Source of the DNA: Bathynomus jamesi | Lineage: Eukaryota; Arthropoda; Malacostraca; Isopoda; Cirolanidae | Length of the DNA: 64,000 nucleotides | NCBI GenBank assembly: GCA_023014485.1 | Contig: JAJOZX010007483.1 | Location: forward strand, 62,001 to 126,000 | Direction: 5' to 3' | Part shown: positions 1-11,358 of the stretch, piece after piece | Position numbering within the stretch: position 1 is the stretch's first letter | How the letters are laid out: each line of letters begins with the position of its first letter | Made by a program: the position numbers and the translations under genes | The notes under the pieces: generated by a model | Databases searched by the model: none | The model's input: only the letters and a program-made list of their open reading frames with translations | Told to the model about the DNA's origin: nothing

Positions 1-725
1 TATATGGATACGTACAATAATTAAACAGTTGTTTGCATACTTCAAATAATAATGCAAGTGAAAAAATTCTTATCAGCCCATGCACGACATCTGGAAAAAA
101 ATAATAACAGTAAATTAGAAAATTGCCTGTTTTTAATATTCTCCCCATTGTTGTAAGCATCCTGAAAATTTAAAAACTTAGTACACGCAAATGTGATGTA
201 CTAAATTGATTCAAAGTTAACTATAACAGTGACACCGACAAATGATAAAATGATATCCCGTAGTTGTACTATAAAGAAGACTGAACATTTTGTTATATGC
301 GGGATATGTGATCATGCTTGGCAAACTTTTATGTAGTATATACCTTGAAATGCCCAGTCTGGCGATTCGGAGACGCATGCTATATGATCAAGGGAATACA
401 TGCTCTAGGTCCGAATATTAATTATATAATTACACTGGTATGCAACATATCTGATGTTTCAACATACATAAATGTTTTTTATCAATTCAGGTGTGTTGAA
501 TCAAAGAATCACATCCATTTTTTCTCATCACGTACAGTTTCCTGGCAAATACCTATCACCCATTTCATATGGGTGGTATATAGACATACACCCAATTATG
601 CAATATATGTGTGTGCAATATATGCATAGAATGATTTATTCATTATATTTATATGCAGGTACAATATATACTGTATATATATATATTTGAAAAGCTAGGC
701 TGCAACATGAGAATATGAGTCTACA
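1..725. other. AT-rich DNA without recognisable gene
   Basis: Both strands hold only short open frames with no family resemblance I can name. A short TA run lies at about 670-690. No RNA gene, repeat boundary or terminal inverted repeat was seen. The interval ends where a recognisable protein fragment begins. Confidence 0.6.
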
Positions 726-939
726 GTAAAGGTTCACTTCCTTCACTCGCATTTGGACTATTTTCCTGAAAACTTGGGTAGTGTGTGAGGAACAAGGAGA
801 AAGGTTCCACCAGGATATCAAGACTATGAAAAAAAGATACCAAGAAAGGTGGGATGTTAGCATGATGGCAGACTACTGCTGGTCTCTGAAACGGGAAGGC
901 TCGGAAGAAATGCATCACAAGAAGCGAGCAAAAAAATGA
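726..939 (+). pseudogene. C-terminal fragment of a recurrent arthropod uncharacterised protein
   Basis: Reading plus from 726 gives VKVHFLHSHLDYFPENLG, and after a frame break near 784-790 the frame continues with GERFHQDI, then KKRYQERWDV and MMADYCWSLKR, ending at a TGA at 937-939. I recognise this as the C-terminal end of an unannotated multi-copy protein found in many arthropod genomes, with the GERFHQDI block and the MADYCW block in the same order. Its function is unknown to me and it may be transposon-derived. The frameshift and the missing N-terminal part mark it as a pseudogene fragment. The family recognition is from memory; the frame break is seen directly. Confidence 0.6.
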
Positions 940-2216
940 CGATTTTCCCTTACTGATCAATCATGATTGATCTATTATATATCAGTTAAGTATCAAAGAT
1001 GAATTTACTTTGAAATGTATTGTCTTTGTATTTCTTAGAATTTTGTACTTTTGAAAATTTAGTTGTTTAATACATACTATGAATATAGCTGACTTATATT
1101 TTGTGGAAAACCCTGACGTGATGCATAAAAATGGTTGTGAATTTTGAAATCAGCATGGCAAAATCGTATAGGATCACGTAATAGAAATAAAACATCTCGT
1201 ACTTTGGTTTGAAATGCAGACTTGTATTATCTTTCACACGCGCTGCAAACTTTAAATACTTTTAAAATCATTTCTTTGCTCTCGCAATAAAATTAATGCA
1301 TGTTATCTTGTCCTCTACTGGCGTTTCTCAGATTATTTATATCGTAACCTTGTCGTGACAGTACAGCAGATATGTGAGGAATTTGGGGGGTATTGTGATT
1401 TTAATGATAGAAGCATCAGATTTGGCAGGCTTGTAGAGCATGTCTAAAGTTAAATTTTCAGCTATAAGGTCATCGCTGATTTCCACTATAAGGGGAGTAG
1501 CAGCCATTTTCCAACATGGCCACCAACTAGGTGTAGTGCGATTAAACTCATGGCGCAATTCTGCTCCACAGTGAAGGTAGTGACTGCTGTGTTTCAATAT
1601 ATCTGTTACAGGGCCTTTCTTAGTGACGCCTAATGCCACACATAATTATATCTTGGTTGCCATATAGGGTGTGGCAGAATCATTAGAATTGATCTTCAGT
1701 GAATAAATCAACCAGAATCTTATAAATTATCATAGAAAAAAATTTACCAACTAAGTACAAGAGAGTCAGAAAAACAATGTAATCACTATGATCTTTTCCT
1801 GTTACTTGTTTCTAACACTGTCTTAACTACATGAATGGTTATGACAAAGTGTCGTTTGAACCATCGTTTTGTTATCTGTATGCAGTAGCTCATATTCTTC
1901 ATTTCTTCTCTTTTACAAATACTTACCTTTAGCTGCTAGTCTAACAATGGATAAGCATAAGGTACACAAGGTGGTAGATCCCCAGTAGCCTGGGACGTCA
2001 GTGGCACATAGAGTGGGACAAATGTTTTCTTTGTCAGGAGGACACATCAGAAGTACTCCATTGTCCAGCTAATTCAAGACGTAGTACAGAGGGGGCAGGT
2101 TACAAGACCATAGCTGATAGTCTCATAGGTTTCAGTAAGATTGATTGTTTGCCGAAAACAATGCAGTTGTCAAGACTGGATGATGGTAAGGGTATGGCGG
2201 CAACATTCCGGAAGCG
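940..2216. other. Unassigned intergenic DNA
   Basis: Ordinary-complexity, AT-rich DNA. The longest open stretch is on the minus strand at 1337-1639 (about 100 codons) and resembles no family I know. It lacks a convincing ATG in frame, so I do not call it a gene. Confidence 0.5.
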
Positions 2217-2225
2217 CAAAGTTAG

Positions 2226-3221
2226 GATTCCTGGAATTTTCATCGTGGGAAATATCATCGTCGGAAAGATCATCGTCGGAAAGATCATCGTGTGGAAAGA
2301 TCATCGTGTGGAAAGATCATCGTGCGGAAATATCATCGTGCGGAAATATCATCGTGTGGAATATCATCGTGGAAATATCGTGTGGAAGGATCATCATCAG
2401 TGATAAGTTATATAAGTTAAAGTTAAGTTAAGGAAACCGGCCACTTCGGTATAGAATGTGTGTATATGAAGTTGTAGTTAGCCTCTATTTTCTTGTGGCG
2501 TTTGTTAGTACATACCTAACCTAACCTAACCTAACCTAACGTGAGAGCTTCCCATATACACTTTTGGAGTGAGTCAAAACTTGATCGGTTGACAGTTAGC
2601 CTTTATTCTAGCATTAAATTTGGAAAAACGAGGATAACTTTTATTGTATTTCATTGTTTTTTACGGGAAAAACGTGTAATTTTTGAGAAATCTTTGCCCC
2701 GCAAGTCAGTCAGAAGTGCGGCGGTATTTTTTCGCAAGCGGGGTAAGCGGGGGTGGAGGGTAACTGCGTATAACTAATTAACTTACACGTATTTTGCTTT
2801 TATTGTGTCTGGCAACCTAAATGAACACTAGCGCATGCGTAATGTGTGTATACACACTACAAAAGATTTGTAGTGAATAGCGTTATGCGCCCATTTTTAA
2901 ATGCTTCTAATATTATGTGAATTAAATAAACCAATTTCCTGTTCGATTTTCTATTTACTAAATACTAAATTTACTTACTAAATTTACTTATACATATAGA
3001 AGTTATTCTTAATAAAAGTATCATTTTTAATTAACTTATCACTGACGATGATCCTTCCACACGATGGTATTTCCACACGATGATATTTCCGCACGATGAT
3101 ATTTCCGCACGATGATATTTCCGCACGATGATCTTTCCACACGATGATCTTTCCACACGATGATCTTTCCACGATGATCTTTCCGACGATGATATTTCCC
3201 ACGATGAAAATTCCGGACACC
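2226..3221. mobile_element. Non-autonomous foldback element FB1 with 9-bp TSD
   Basis: A 996-bp element with arms of about 185-190 bp (2226-2411 and 3031-3221) that are inverted copies of each other. Each arm is built from a degenerate 15-16 bp tandem unit of the type GGAAAGATCATCGTG. It is flanked by a perfect 9-bp duplication, CAAAGTTAG, at 2217-2225 and 3222-3230. Outermost ends are GATTCCTGG on the left and, reverse-complemented, GGTGTCCGG on the right. Arms made of short tandem repeats plus a 9-bp TSD match the architecture of Drosophila FB/MULE-type foldback elements; that assignment is inference. The 620-bp centre has no transposase and includes a telomere-like CCTAA run. Confidence 0.8.
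2515..2540. repeat. Interstitial telomere-type repeat (CCTAA)5
   Basis: Five consecutive CCTAA units plus one base. This is the canonical arthropod telomeric unit (TTAGG on the other strand). It sits in the middle of foldback element FB1, so it is an internal repeat and not a chromosome end. Similar short CCTAACC runs occur inside the hairpin element at 32481-32683. Confidence 0.85.
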
Positions 3222-3374
3222 CAAAGTTAGATATCACGATACATGCAGACTGCAATTTAACTAAACGAAATCACAACGGACAGAGAAGAGAAAATCATCT
3301 GGTGAAGACAATGTTGACATTTGCATTAAGTACAATCGTAAGAGCGTAGGAAAAGCTTCATCTTCTGCTACTAC

Positions 3375-6075
3375 TTTATTTTTGCGGTGATTCGGCAGTT
3401 GGAGATTCATTACGTAAAACAGCAACATTTGAGCTTGATGTTCGTGTCAGGAAGTGTGCTCTCAAGCTGCAGGATAAGCTTTTCTAGCAAAACTAAGTGC
3501 TGATGACTTGATTGCACAAGAGGCCAAGTATCATATCAAGTGTTTGGTCTCTCTGAACAGTAGAGCGCGTGAAACGAAGTCATCTGAAGAATCAGATTTC
3601 AGTGTTATTAACCATGGCATCGCATTTTCTGGGGTAGTAGTGTCAAATCTATACAGCAGCAGACTGAAAGAACTTGGGACTGAAATTACGGGTTATGTTC
3701 ACTCAACCAATATAAAAAAATCGAACCCTCTTCTACTTTCCTGATATGGAGGTCCACAAGCAAGACCGTGATGTGGTCCTCATCAGCAACCAAGATGTTG
3801 CTTCTGCTTTAGAAAAAGCATGTGGACATGATACGGAAAGCGATGGCATTCATCTCGTCAGGGCTGCAAGAATGTCCGTCGAGACATGTTTAAAATGAAA
3901 ACGGGATTCAAAGGCTCACTTGGTAACCAGTGCCAAGAAGAGTCAATGCCACAATCACTTTTGTCACAAGTGGCTATGATCCTGAATGGCCCAAACATCA
4001 AGTCACAGGACAGCAACCAGTCGGTGCCTAGGTCAGTTCTCACCTTATCGCAGTTGCTTATGTTCAATAGCTATGTACGTCACCGGGAGACAGCTACTGC
4101 TACATGTGATGTTCGGCACATCCAAGACCGAGAAAAACTGCTTCCTGTGTATATTAGAGTGATGGTTCACACAAAGACTCGGAAGTGTGATCTATCACCA
4201 GTGGACAATATAGACCATAATCCGACCTCTACAAGCGCACATGACTCTTTCCATGGAACTGGAATATCTCTATTCTAGCATGCAAGCGATGATGTCAGTG
4301 GAGTGCACCAAGCTGTCAACATCACTTGTGAACAGGTTCAGAAGACTGTGGCTGACCTACCAGTCATACACTAGTGTACTCCCTGTTGCTCTGTGTAGAT
4401 AAGGTCCACCAGTACCGAAGCTAGAAGGTTCAAACAAAGTAGACTGTCAGCTTATCCCTCAAGCAATACAGCTGGAATACACGTACGTTAATTTACTAGC
4501 CTTCTTTGTTTCTTCAAAGAAGATACACGATACAGGTATGCAAAGACCTGGTGCAAACAGTATTATTCTGTTGTTTTCTCTATTGTATTTTACAGGAAGC
4601 TGAACCATTTGGTGCAGGTAGTAGCCTTTGATACACTCAAGGAGGATAAGGCAGTCTCTTGGGCTGCATAATATGCCAGTCAGCAACCAGGTATTTTAGT
4701 ATCAGACAGTGGCATGGCGCTCACAGCTATTCTGCCTCTTTTCCCTGCCGAAGCCAAGTCCGTGGCTATGATTCATCATTCTATGAATGTCGTGAAGAAG
4801 GCAGTAGAAATTTTTAATCCTAGACAGATGCCTATCATCAATATGGATCAGCCTTTGTATGCAATATCAAAGCAAATCCAATAGAGTTGGCCAACAAGCC
4901 ATGGAGAAGATCAAATTATTGTGATATTCGGTGGTCTACGTATTGAAATGGCAGCTCTCAAGACACTCGGAGATCTTCTGGAGGACAGTGGGTGGACCAG
5001 TGCATTCGTGTAAGCTGGTGTTGCAATATCTGAAACAGCAGACTTGTTCCTGAAAACCTCTCATGTGACACGCACTCGACGCGCTCATCAGATCACAGCT
5101 AGTGATCTGTATTTACTCCTGCAGAAAGCTTATGCCCATTATAGCAGCAGCCTAGATGTGAGGGAGAATCTGATGTCCCCGAAAGACTGGACTGCCACCA
5201 GAGCCGAAGCAGGTCTCCAGTTCCAGTTTTGGGATATCATCCTGCAGGTGGAGGTTGAGGTTGTGACCTATGTGAGAGCAACACGAGAGGCAGATTTCCT
5301 GCTGTACATTGATGCTTTGACCAAGATCGTTCCAGGGTTCTTTGCTTTGAATCATAACAACTATGCTATGTGGATTCCTGTCCATCTACGTGACATAGCC
5401 ACACTGGAAGGCAGGCATCCTAATGTCTTTGCTGAGATTCTCAAAAGAAACTTTACAGTCAGGAAGACGTCACGAGTGTTCTCAGCTATAGTCATAGACC
5501 AAGCCCACGAGCAGAACAACGCCACAGTGAAATGTGAGGACGGGGCTGTGGGTCTGACTGAGAATCTTGCAGCTCTGCGCCGCTGGATGGTATCCGGTCC
5601 TGATATGGCTCGAATAACTGGGGATTTCGAAGCCTCAATCGAGAAGAAAAAGAAGACAGATCTCGGGCATCATGAGCATACGCAACGCGCACACATGGTA
5701 TTTGTGCGAGATGTGAGGTCACTAACGAGTGTCATAGAAAAGATGAGAAATCCATTCAGTGATGACCGCAGTGACCTCCTTGTATTGGAGAGCAGAGACT
5801 TTGTTGATTCTTTTGTCATAAATACTGTTTGCCGGATTGAGAAGCTTCGACAGAGCATTATGACACTTATTCCAAAGAGCGCCTTGTCAACCAAACAAAG
5901 CCCATCACTGATCATCCCATCAAGAAGAACAACCTCCCCTACTTCAGCAGGCCTCCAGTCTGAGAGAAGTCAAGAAGACAGCTGCAGCTGTCTTCTTTGA
6001 AGAGCGACTGTTCTTTTTTTTTGCATCACAGATAAGACATGGAGACCTGGAGGAGTGCTTTAAGTATGAAAACCA
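3375..6075 (+). pseudogene. Family X: broken gene for an unnamed multi-copy invertebrate protein (5' portion)
   Basis: Translated plus-strand segments run in order through several frame breaks: FCGDSAVGDSLRKTATFELD near 3384, a stop and frameshift near 3485, LIAQEAKYHIKCLVSL near 3508, then MFKMKTGF near 3886, and an uninterrupted 318-codon stretch at 5044-6000 containing ALNHNNYAMWIPVHLRD and QAHEQNNATVKCEDGAVGL. I recognise the order and blocks as one long protein that recurs in many copies, without annotation, in invertebrate genomes. Its biochemical role is unknown to me. Unusual codons were not seen. At least four frameshifts or stops make this copy non-functional. Its 3' continuation is displaced by a foldback element at 6076 and by piggyBac at 6875. 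Confidence 0.65.
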
Positions 6076-6738
6076 GGACTGCATCAATTTAGCGAATACA
6101 CATTGAGCGAGTGCACTTTGAGCGAAGGAAATTGAACGAATACAAATTGAGCGACTTGAAGCATTGAGCGACTAGGCTAATTGAACGAGTACAAATTGAG
6201 CGAGTGCAAACTGAGCGCAAACTGACGCAAAAATAATAAACATTCACCTCGTAAAAAATATTTATTTAAAACAGATATATTTAATTAAAATGTATATTTG
6301 TTCAAAATTGTAGGAAACATTACGCAGAAAGTCGAGAATATTTTCATCATTATCACCTTCGATCAGACGTTACAAGCGAACGTTTACTTGTTCGTATTTT
6401 TTATAAGGTTAATTCCTATTTAACCGTCGGAAACTCAAATCGGAAACTCAGTCCGAGTGGGACGTCATCTAGGTCTAGGTTAGGGGTAATACTTACCTTT
6501 CCGGGTCCCGAATTCATTATGGGATACCCATGCCCGGTTATGTTAATTGAATGCCCGGTTAGGTCAACTGTATGGCCTTGACAATTGGTTAGGTTAAGTT
6601 GTGAAGTTTGCGCTCAGTTTGCACTCGCTCAATTTGTACTCGCTCAGTTAGCCTAATCGCTCAATGCGTCAAGTGGCTCAATTTGTACTCGCTCAATTTC
6701 CCTCGCTCAATGTTTACTCGCTCAACTGTCGCACAATC
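6076..6738. mobile_element. Non-autonomous foldback element FB2 with 9-10 bp TSD
   Basis: A 663-bp insertion in family X. Its arms (about 6076-6230 and 6590-6738) are inverted copies, built from a degenerate 15-bp unit of the type TTGAGCGAGTACAAA. It is flanked by ATGAAAACCA at 6066-6075 and again at 6739-6748 (10 bp shared; the real duplication is probably 9 bp). The coding frame of family X resumes directly after the right copy, confirming an insertion. The unit sequence differs entirely from FB1 at 2226, but the design (arms of short tandem repeats, 9-bp-class TSD, outer end beginning GATT) is the same. No coding capacity. Confidence 0.8.
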
Positions 6739-6874
6739 ATGAAAACCAAGCATGCCCACCAGCTTTATCACAAAATGGAAAGTTGAGAATGAAATGAAAT
6801 CTCAACTGATTGGTTGCTAAGATCTGGTCCCTGAGCAAGAGGGTGCCACTACTCCCACTGCGGAGGTCATTTTC
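6739..6874 (+). pseudogene. Family X, middle fragment after FB2
   Basis: Family X resumes with ENQACPPALSQNGKLR, suffers a frameshift near 6795, and continues with DLVPEQEGATTPTAEVIF up to the piggyBac TTAA at 6875. Together with the fragments at 3375-6075 and 14070-14284 it shows that one gene copy was opened twice by transposons. Confidence 0.65.
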
Positions 6875-7489
6875 TTAACCTTAGTATGATGTTGCCCTAT
6901 TTCTTTAACAAATTTGGTGTTGTGGGGTCCAAAGGACTCCAGAATAAAAATAATTAATGCTAGTATTTATTTTATTCCAATTAATGGACAACTTTATATG
7001 AATGTTAAGGAATCAATAACGTCCTTTTGAACATATTGTTATCATATTAATGCTAAAACACAATGACAAATATGGAGCAAAGAAATGTGGGTAACTTTAA
7101 GCAAAAAAATAAACATGCTCAATATTCATGCAATGCCAAAAAGTTCCTCCATAAGGAAGAAAAATTGTTTTATGAACGTAAATTAGAACCATTTTTCTAA
7201 GTCTTTAAAATTTGGTATTGGTATTTCCAGTCTACAGGATGAAATAAGCAAATGAATTTCGCCATAAAATTCTCATTCTAAAAATGTCATTTTATTTAGG
7301 ACTGCAAAAATGTTCTGAGAAACAAATACAATCCAATTATAATAATTTGCTAATTAATATTTTCCACAATAAAGGTATTTTATCAAATGCTTCCATTATT
7401 TCAGAATGAAAGTAATGCTTTTCCTGCTTGATTACACACATTCTCTGCAAATATTTGAAGAGTGATCCGTGCACAAGACACATTGCAGG

Positions 7490-9165
7490 TCACACACACT
7501 TGCTTGCTTTTTCGATCTGCTGCTCGAGGACAGAAGGAATAGCGCATCTCTCTGTCCAATTTTCGTTGAACAGGAGTTTCTTCATTTTAAAATCCATCAT
7601 TGATGTACGCAGACTTTGAGGCAAGGTCATTATCTTCCTGCGTTCATTCATCCAAGGCAATACTAGTAGCTTGGTCAATTCCTGCATGTAGGTTCTACTT
7701 TGTAAGAATGATTTGCTACTTCTGATCATGTTATCTTTGTAGATGATCCAGCTGTTTATAGTAACTGTGTTTAGAATGCCATAAAATATGCACATAAGCC
7801 AACGGTTTGTTTTCCGACTACAAATGTAGTTAGCAGACATTGGTCGATTATATCAACCGCACCTTTTGTTTCATTGTAGATGTTGACAATCCTGATTTTC
7901 TATTGTTTTCTATTTCTATTTCCTATTTCTATTTCTATTTTCTATTTCTTTTTCTATTTCACTCTCTGAATGAACTGTAGACAGAAGTAGTACAAGTTTA
8001 TTTTTCTTTGCATAGTATGATTCTAGGGTCACCCTATTACTGTAACAGAAAGCAGAACTTCTGAGACGGCTGTCAGAGCAACTGGTCATTTCAGTCGGAA
8101 CTTCACGTTTGTTAGTTCGAAGAGTATCAATTGTTGTTAGGGTGAGGTTTGTGAGAAGGTCATTTGCTAAGGGAATTGAGGTAAACCAATTGTCTGTAGT
8201 AATATTTCTGTTGGTGTTGTGAATTGGTTTGCTTAGTTCTCTTACAGAGAAATGTCCAAGTGAGAGTGGTCCTTTATATGTGTCTTTCTCAACATATGAC
8301 ATTGCATTTAGCATATACTTGGTTTTAACATCACACCATTACAATTTTCAAACCATATTTTCCTGGTTTATTTGGAATATACATACGAAAGCCGCACTTT
8401 CCACGAAAAGCCAATAGCTGTTCATCAACCGTACAGTCTGTACCTGGTTTATAATGTGCAATACATTTTCTAATAATGGAATCTCATAACTGTCTGACTG
8501 GTGCAAATTTGTCTATTTTCTTCCTTTTTTCTAGTATTTTTGTCATCGAAGCGCAACATTCGTAATAAGAATTGAAATCTCATCTGGCTCATGGTATTCC
8601 GATAGACTGATGAACCGAGCTCTTTGTCCCACATCTCTGAGACTGCTAGGTGATTGTCTTTTTGTGAGCCTGCAAAAATCAGCAGTCCCAGCAGTGCACG
8701 AATTTCAGAAGAACAAGTTTCTGATGTCTCGCTTGTTTCTGCTTTATATTTTAGTCTTTTCAATTGTATTTCTGCATTTGTGTGCTTTACAATATCATTG
8801 ATGACTTCTTGATCCATCTAAAGCTCAAAAGTAGCACCAGATTCTTGAACTTCCTGTGCTTTCTACGAGGTCCTAGAGAGGCATGCATAATATTTCGTCT
8901 TGCTATTCTTATTTCAATTGCACTAGGCTTTGCGGACCATCCGTGGTTGTTTTTTTCATTTTAGTGATGAAGTCTTGAAGTCTAAGATGCGTAGATTGTT
9001 GGAAGATGCTGTTGTCTCTACTCTTCTCTTTTTCCTATTCTGTGCAGGAACTGTTTGTTCATTATCACTGTTCGAATCATTAATTATTTCTGCAATATAT
9101 TCATCTCCTTCCTCACTATCAAACAGATTTTCAGGTTCAACACAGTCAGATACATCACTATCACT
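7490..9165 (-). pseudogene. piggyBac transposase (DDE_Tnp_1_7 family), main part, broken
   Basis: From 9165 downward the minus strand reads an acidic N-terminal region (EPENLFDSEEGDEY), a basic stretch (NRKKRRVE), the helical segment around SQMRFQFLLRMLRFDD (8470-8817), the block ITTDNWFTSIPLANDLL with the first catalytic aspartate (7916-8314), and a C-terminal core segment with NTVTINSWIIYKDN (7490-7840). piggyBac transposases cut and paste DNA at TTAA sites with a DDD active site. Stops and frameshifts separate the blocks (near 8965, 8820, 8460, 8320 and 7900), so this copy is dead. The extreme N-terminus lies at 13692-13770, beyond the LINE insertion. Confidence 0.8.
7902..7960. repeat. 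Short (TTTCTA)n microsatellite within piggyBac
   Basis: About nine degenerate units of TTTCTATTTCTA type interrupt the piggyBac transposase reading frame between its catalytic block and its C-terminal block. It probably arose by slippage after the element died. Confidence 0.6.
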
Positions 9166-11163
9166 AGGCCTATTAGCTTAACGTCAATTGTCGGTAAACT
9201 TTTGGAATCCGTAGATAGGGATCGTATCATCGATCACTTAGAAAGTCGCGATTTGATTAATAGTAGTCAACATAGGTTTCAACGCCATAAATCTTGTTTA
9301 ACTAACTTGTTAGAGTTTTATAACGAAATAGTGCGCGAATACGATAGGCATAGAGCGGCTGACGTTATTTATTTAGACTTTAAAAAAGCGTTCGATATAG
9401 TTCCACATAGAAGATTAATTGCGAAGGTTAAAGCGTACGGTATACGCGGTCAGGTAGCTAACTGGTTAGAGGAATGGCTTCGTGCCAGGAAACAGAGGGT
9501 TGTCGTTAATGGTAGGGAATCGGGGTGGTTGGATGTAGGTAGCGGTGTCCCTCAGGGTTCAGTATTAGGTCCATTGCTATTTGTAATCTACATTAACGAC
9601 ATAGATGTAGGCTTGACCAGTAACGTGTCAAAATTCGGGGACGATACTAAAATAGGCGGTAAAGTTCTTAACGTGGACGATAGAAATAGGCTCCAAGACG
9701 ATGTAAATTGGATTATGAAGTGAACGGATAAGTGGCAGATGCAATTTAACGTAGACAAAGGTAAAGTTTTGCATATAGGTTCTCGTAACAACAACTACAC
9801 GTACACGATGGATGATAGACAGTTAGCGAGCGTTGACGAAGAAGTACTCGTAGATTTAGGCGTACGCGTACATGACTCCAGATTCCTGGGATCTTGGGAG
9901 CATTGCTCCAGTAAATTTGACCATGAGAAAAAGTAAATTTGGGTTTGGGTTTTGTTCATCCGCTAGACGTTATGCAATTTTTTTGCGTATACGTTCTTGT
10001 ACAAACCAATTTTTTTAAATTACAAATTTAGTTATTTTAAGTTTAGTTGGTAATTCCATATTTAACAATTATTTTTATTTTTTGTTAAGCTTCAATGTTT
10101 TGATAATTAAAATTTTATTAAAACGTATATTTTTTTAATATAAAATTATCAGGATTGGACTATGTTCCATTGATCTCGGCCAGGTTTGATAAATTGGCCA
10201 GATAATTACTTGTGCGGTTTTAAGTAATCCACCATGACTCTAGAATTGAAAAGTTTAGTTAAGTTTAAACTTACTTTTACTTACTTTAACTTACCTACTT
10301 TTACTTACTCTTCCTTACTTTTACTAAGTTTAAAGCACTTACTTTTACTTACTTTCATTGTACTATATTTACTTACTTTTACTCACTTTTACCATACTAT
10401 ATTTACTAACTTTTACTTATTTTGTATTTTGTATAAACTGTACATTATTGTATTATTATGTTTAGCTAAAACAATTTGTAATTGGTATGTCGTCAATTCA
10501 AGAGTTTACTATCATTAACCTATCTAGTGGTGTAAGGGGAAAAAAAGTAAATTCAGAGCTGTGCTCCAGTAAATTTTTTCAAATCTGGACTCATGTACGC
10601 GTATCTAAGGATTTAAAAGTTAGGAACCAGTGCTGGAGTCTTGCGCAAAAGCTAATAGGATGTTAGGTTTCATAGCGCGTAATTTCGAATTTAAATCGAA
10701 GAATATTGCCCCTTTACAAGTCCCTAGTCAGGCCTCATTTAGAATATGCCGTTCAGTTTTGGTGTCCGCATTTGCGTGAGGATATTGATAGGTTGGAAAG
10801 GGTTCAGCGACGTGCCACGAAACTAATTCCGTCACTACGCAACAAGTATTACGAAGATAGGATTAAAGAGTTAGACTTGCATTCACTCGAAACTAGGAGA
10901 TTAAGGGGGTAGTTTTCAAAATCGTTAATAAAATCGATAACGTAAATTTTGACAAACTGTTCACTTTCGATAATAGCAATACTCGTAATGACTGATTTGA
11001 ATTACGTCGTAGACGTTTCATTACTAACATTGCTAAAAATAATTTTACGTTTAAAGTAATTGATAAATGGAATAATCTTCCCGCGCCCGTCGTGAACTCT
11101 ACTAGCGTTAATATGTTTAAAAACCGTTTAGATAGGCTTTTTAAAAATATTAACGTCATTTAA
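9166..11163 (+). pseudogene. Reverse transcriptase of the LINE at 9166, broken
   Basis: RT blocks in order are [28 protein letters not shown] and SKFGDDTKIGG. The catalytic box normally reads FADD; here the alanine is glycine but both aspartates remain. A TGA at 9721 interrupts IMK and TDKWQMQFN. After the 725-bp insertion at 9871 the frame resumes with SKDLKVRNQ, then frameshifts to LYKSLVRPHLEYAVQFW (10706-10912), and a final segment ends in NMFKNRLDRLFKNI at about 11163. The enzyme would copy its own RNA into DNA at a nick. No endonuclease domain is present because of 5' truncation. Confidence 0.8.
9871..10595. mobile_element. Non-autonomous DNA element with 8-bp TSD in the LINE
   Basis: A 725-bp insertion with imperfect terminal inverted repeats CATGACTCCAGATT and (reverse-complemented) CATGAGTCCAGATT. 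It is flanked by a perfect 8-bp duplication TACGCGTA at 9863-9870 and 10596-10603. The interrupted RT frame (LGVRV then SKDLKV) joins across it. An 8-bp duplication fits hAT or P superfamilies; CATGA termini do not settle which. The interior has no transposase and holds a TTACTTTTACTTA-type simple repeat at about 10255-10410. Confidence 0.8.
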
Positions 11164-11358
11164 AATAATAAAACAATTAGCAACAGGATCTCTGGGGGTA
11201 ATGATCGAAGTTTGAGTCTGTTGACGATTAATGCCAGCTTGTGACATGCCATCTTGTGATATGCTAGTAACAAAATTATATTAAAAAAAAAATTAGACTA
11301 ACATAACTTAGATGTAGCTCGTAGCGTAAACTAACCCACTTTTTGTTATACTCTTCAT

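Noticed and set aside
318..863. Overlapping short open frames on both strands
   Set aside because: AT-rich sequence, no family resemblance, frames overlap each other; best explained by chance.
1337..1639. 100-codon minus-strand gene
   Set aside because: No in-frame ATG at the proposed start and no recognised domain; kept only as unassigned DNA.
2226..3221. CRISPR-like regularly spaced repeats
   Set aside because: The repeats are contiguous 15-16 bp units without unique spacers, arranged as inverted arms of a eukaryotic foldback element.
5152..5915. Minus-strand open frames opposite family X
   Set aside because: Shadows of the 318-codon plus-strand reading frame at 5044-6000.
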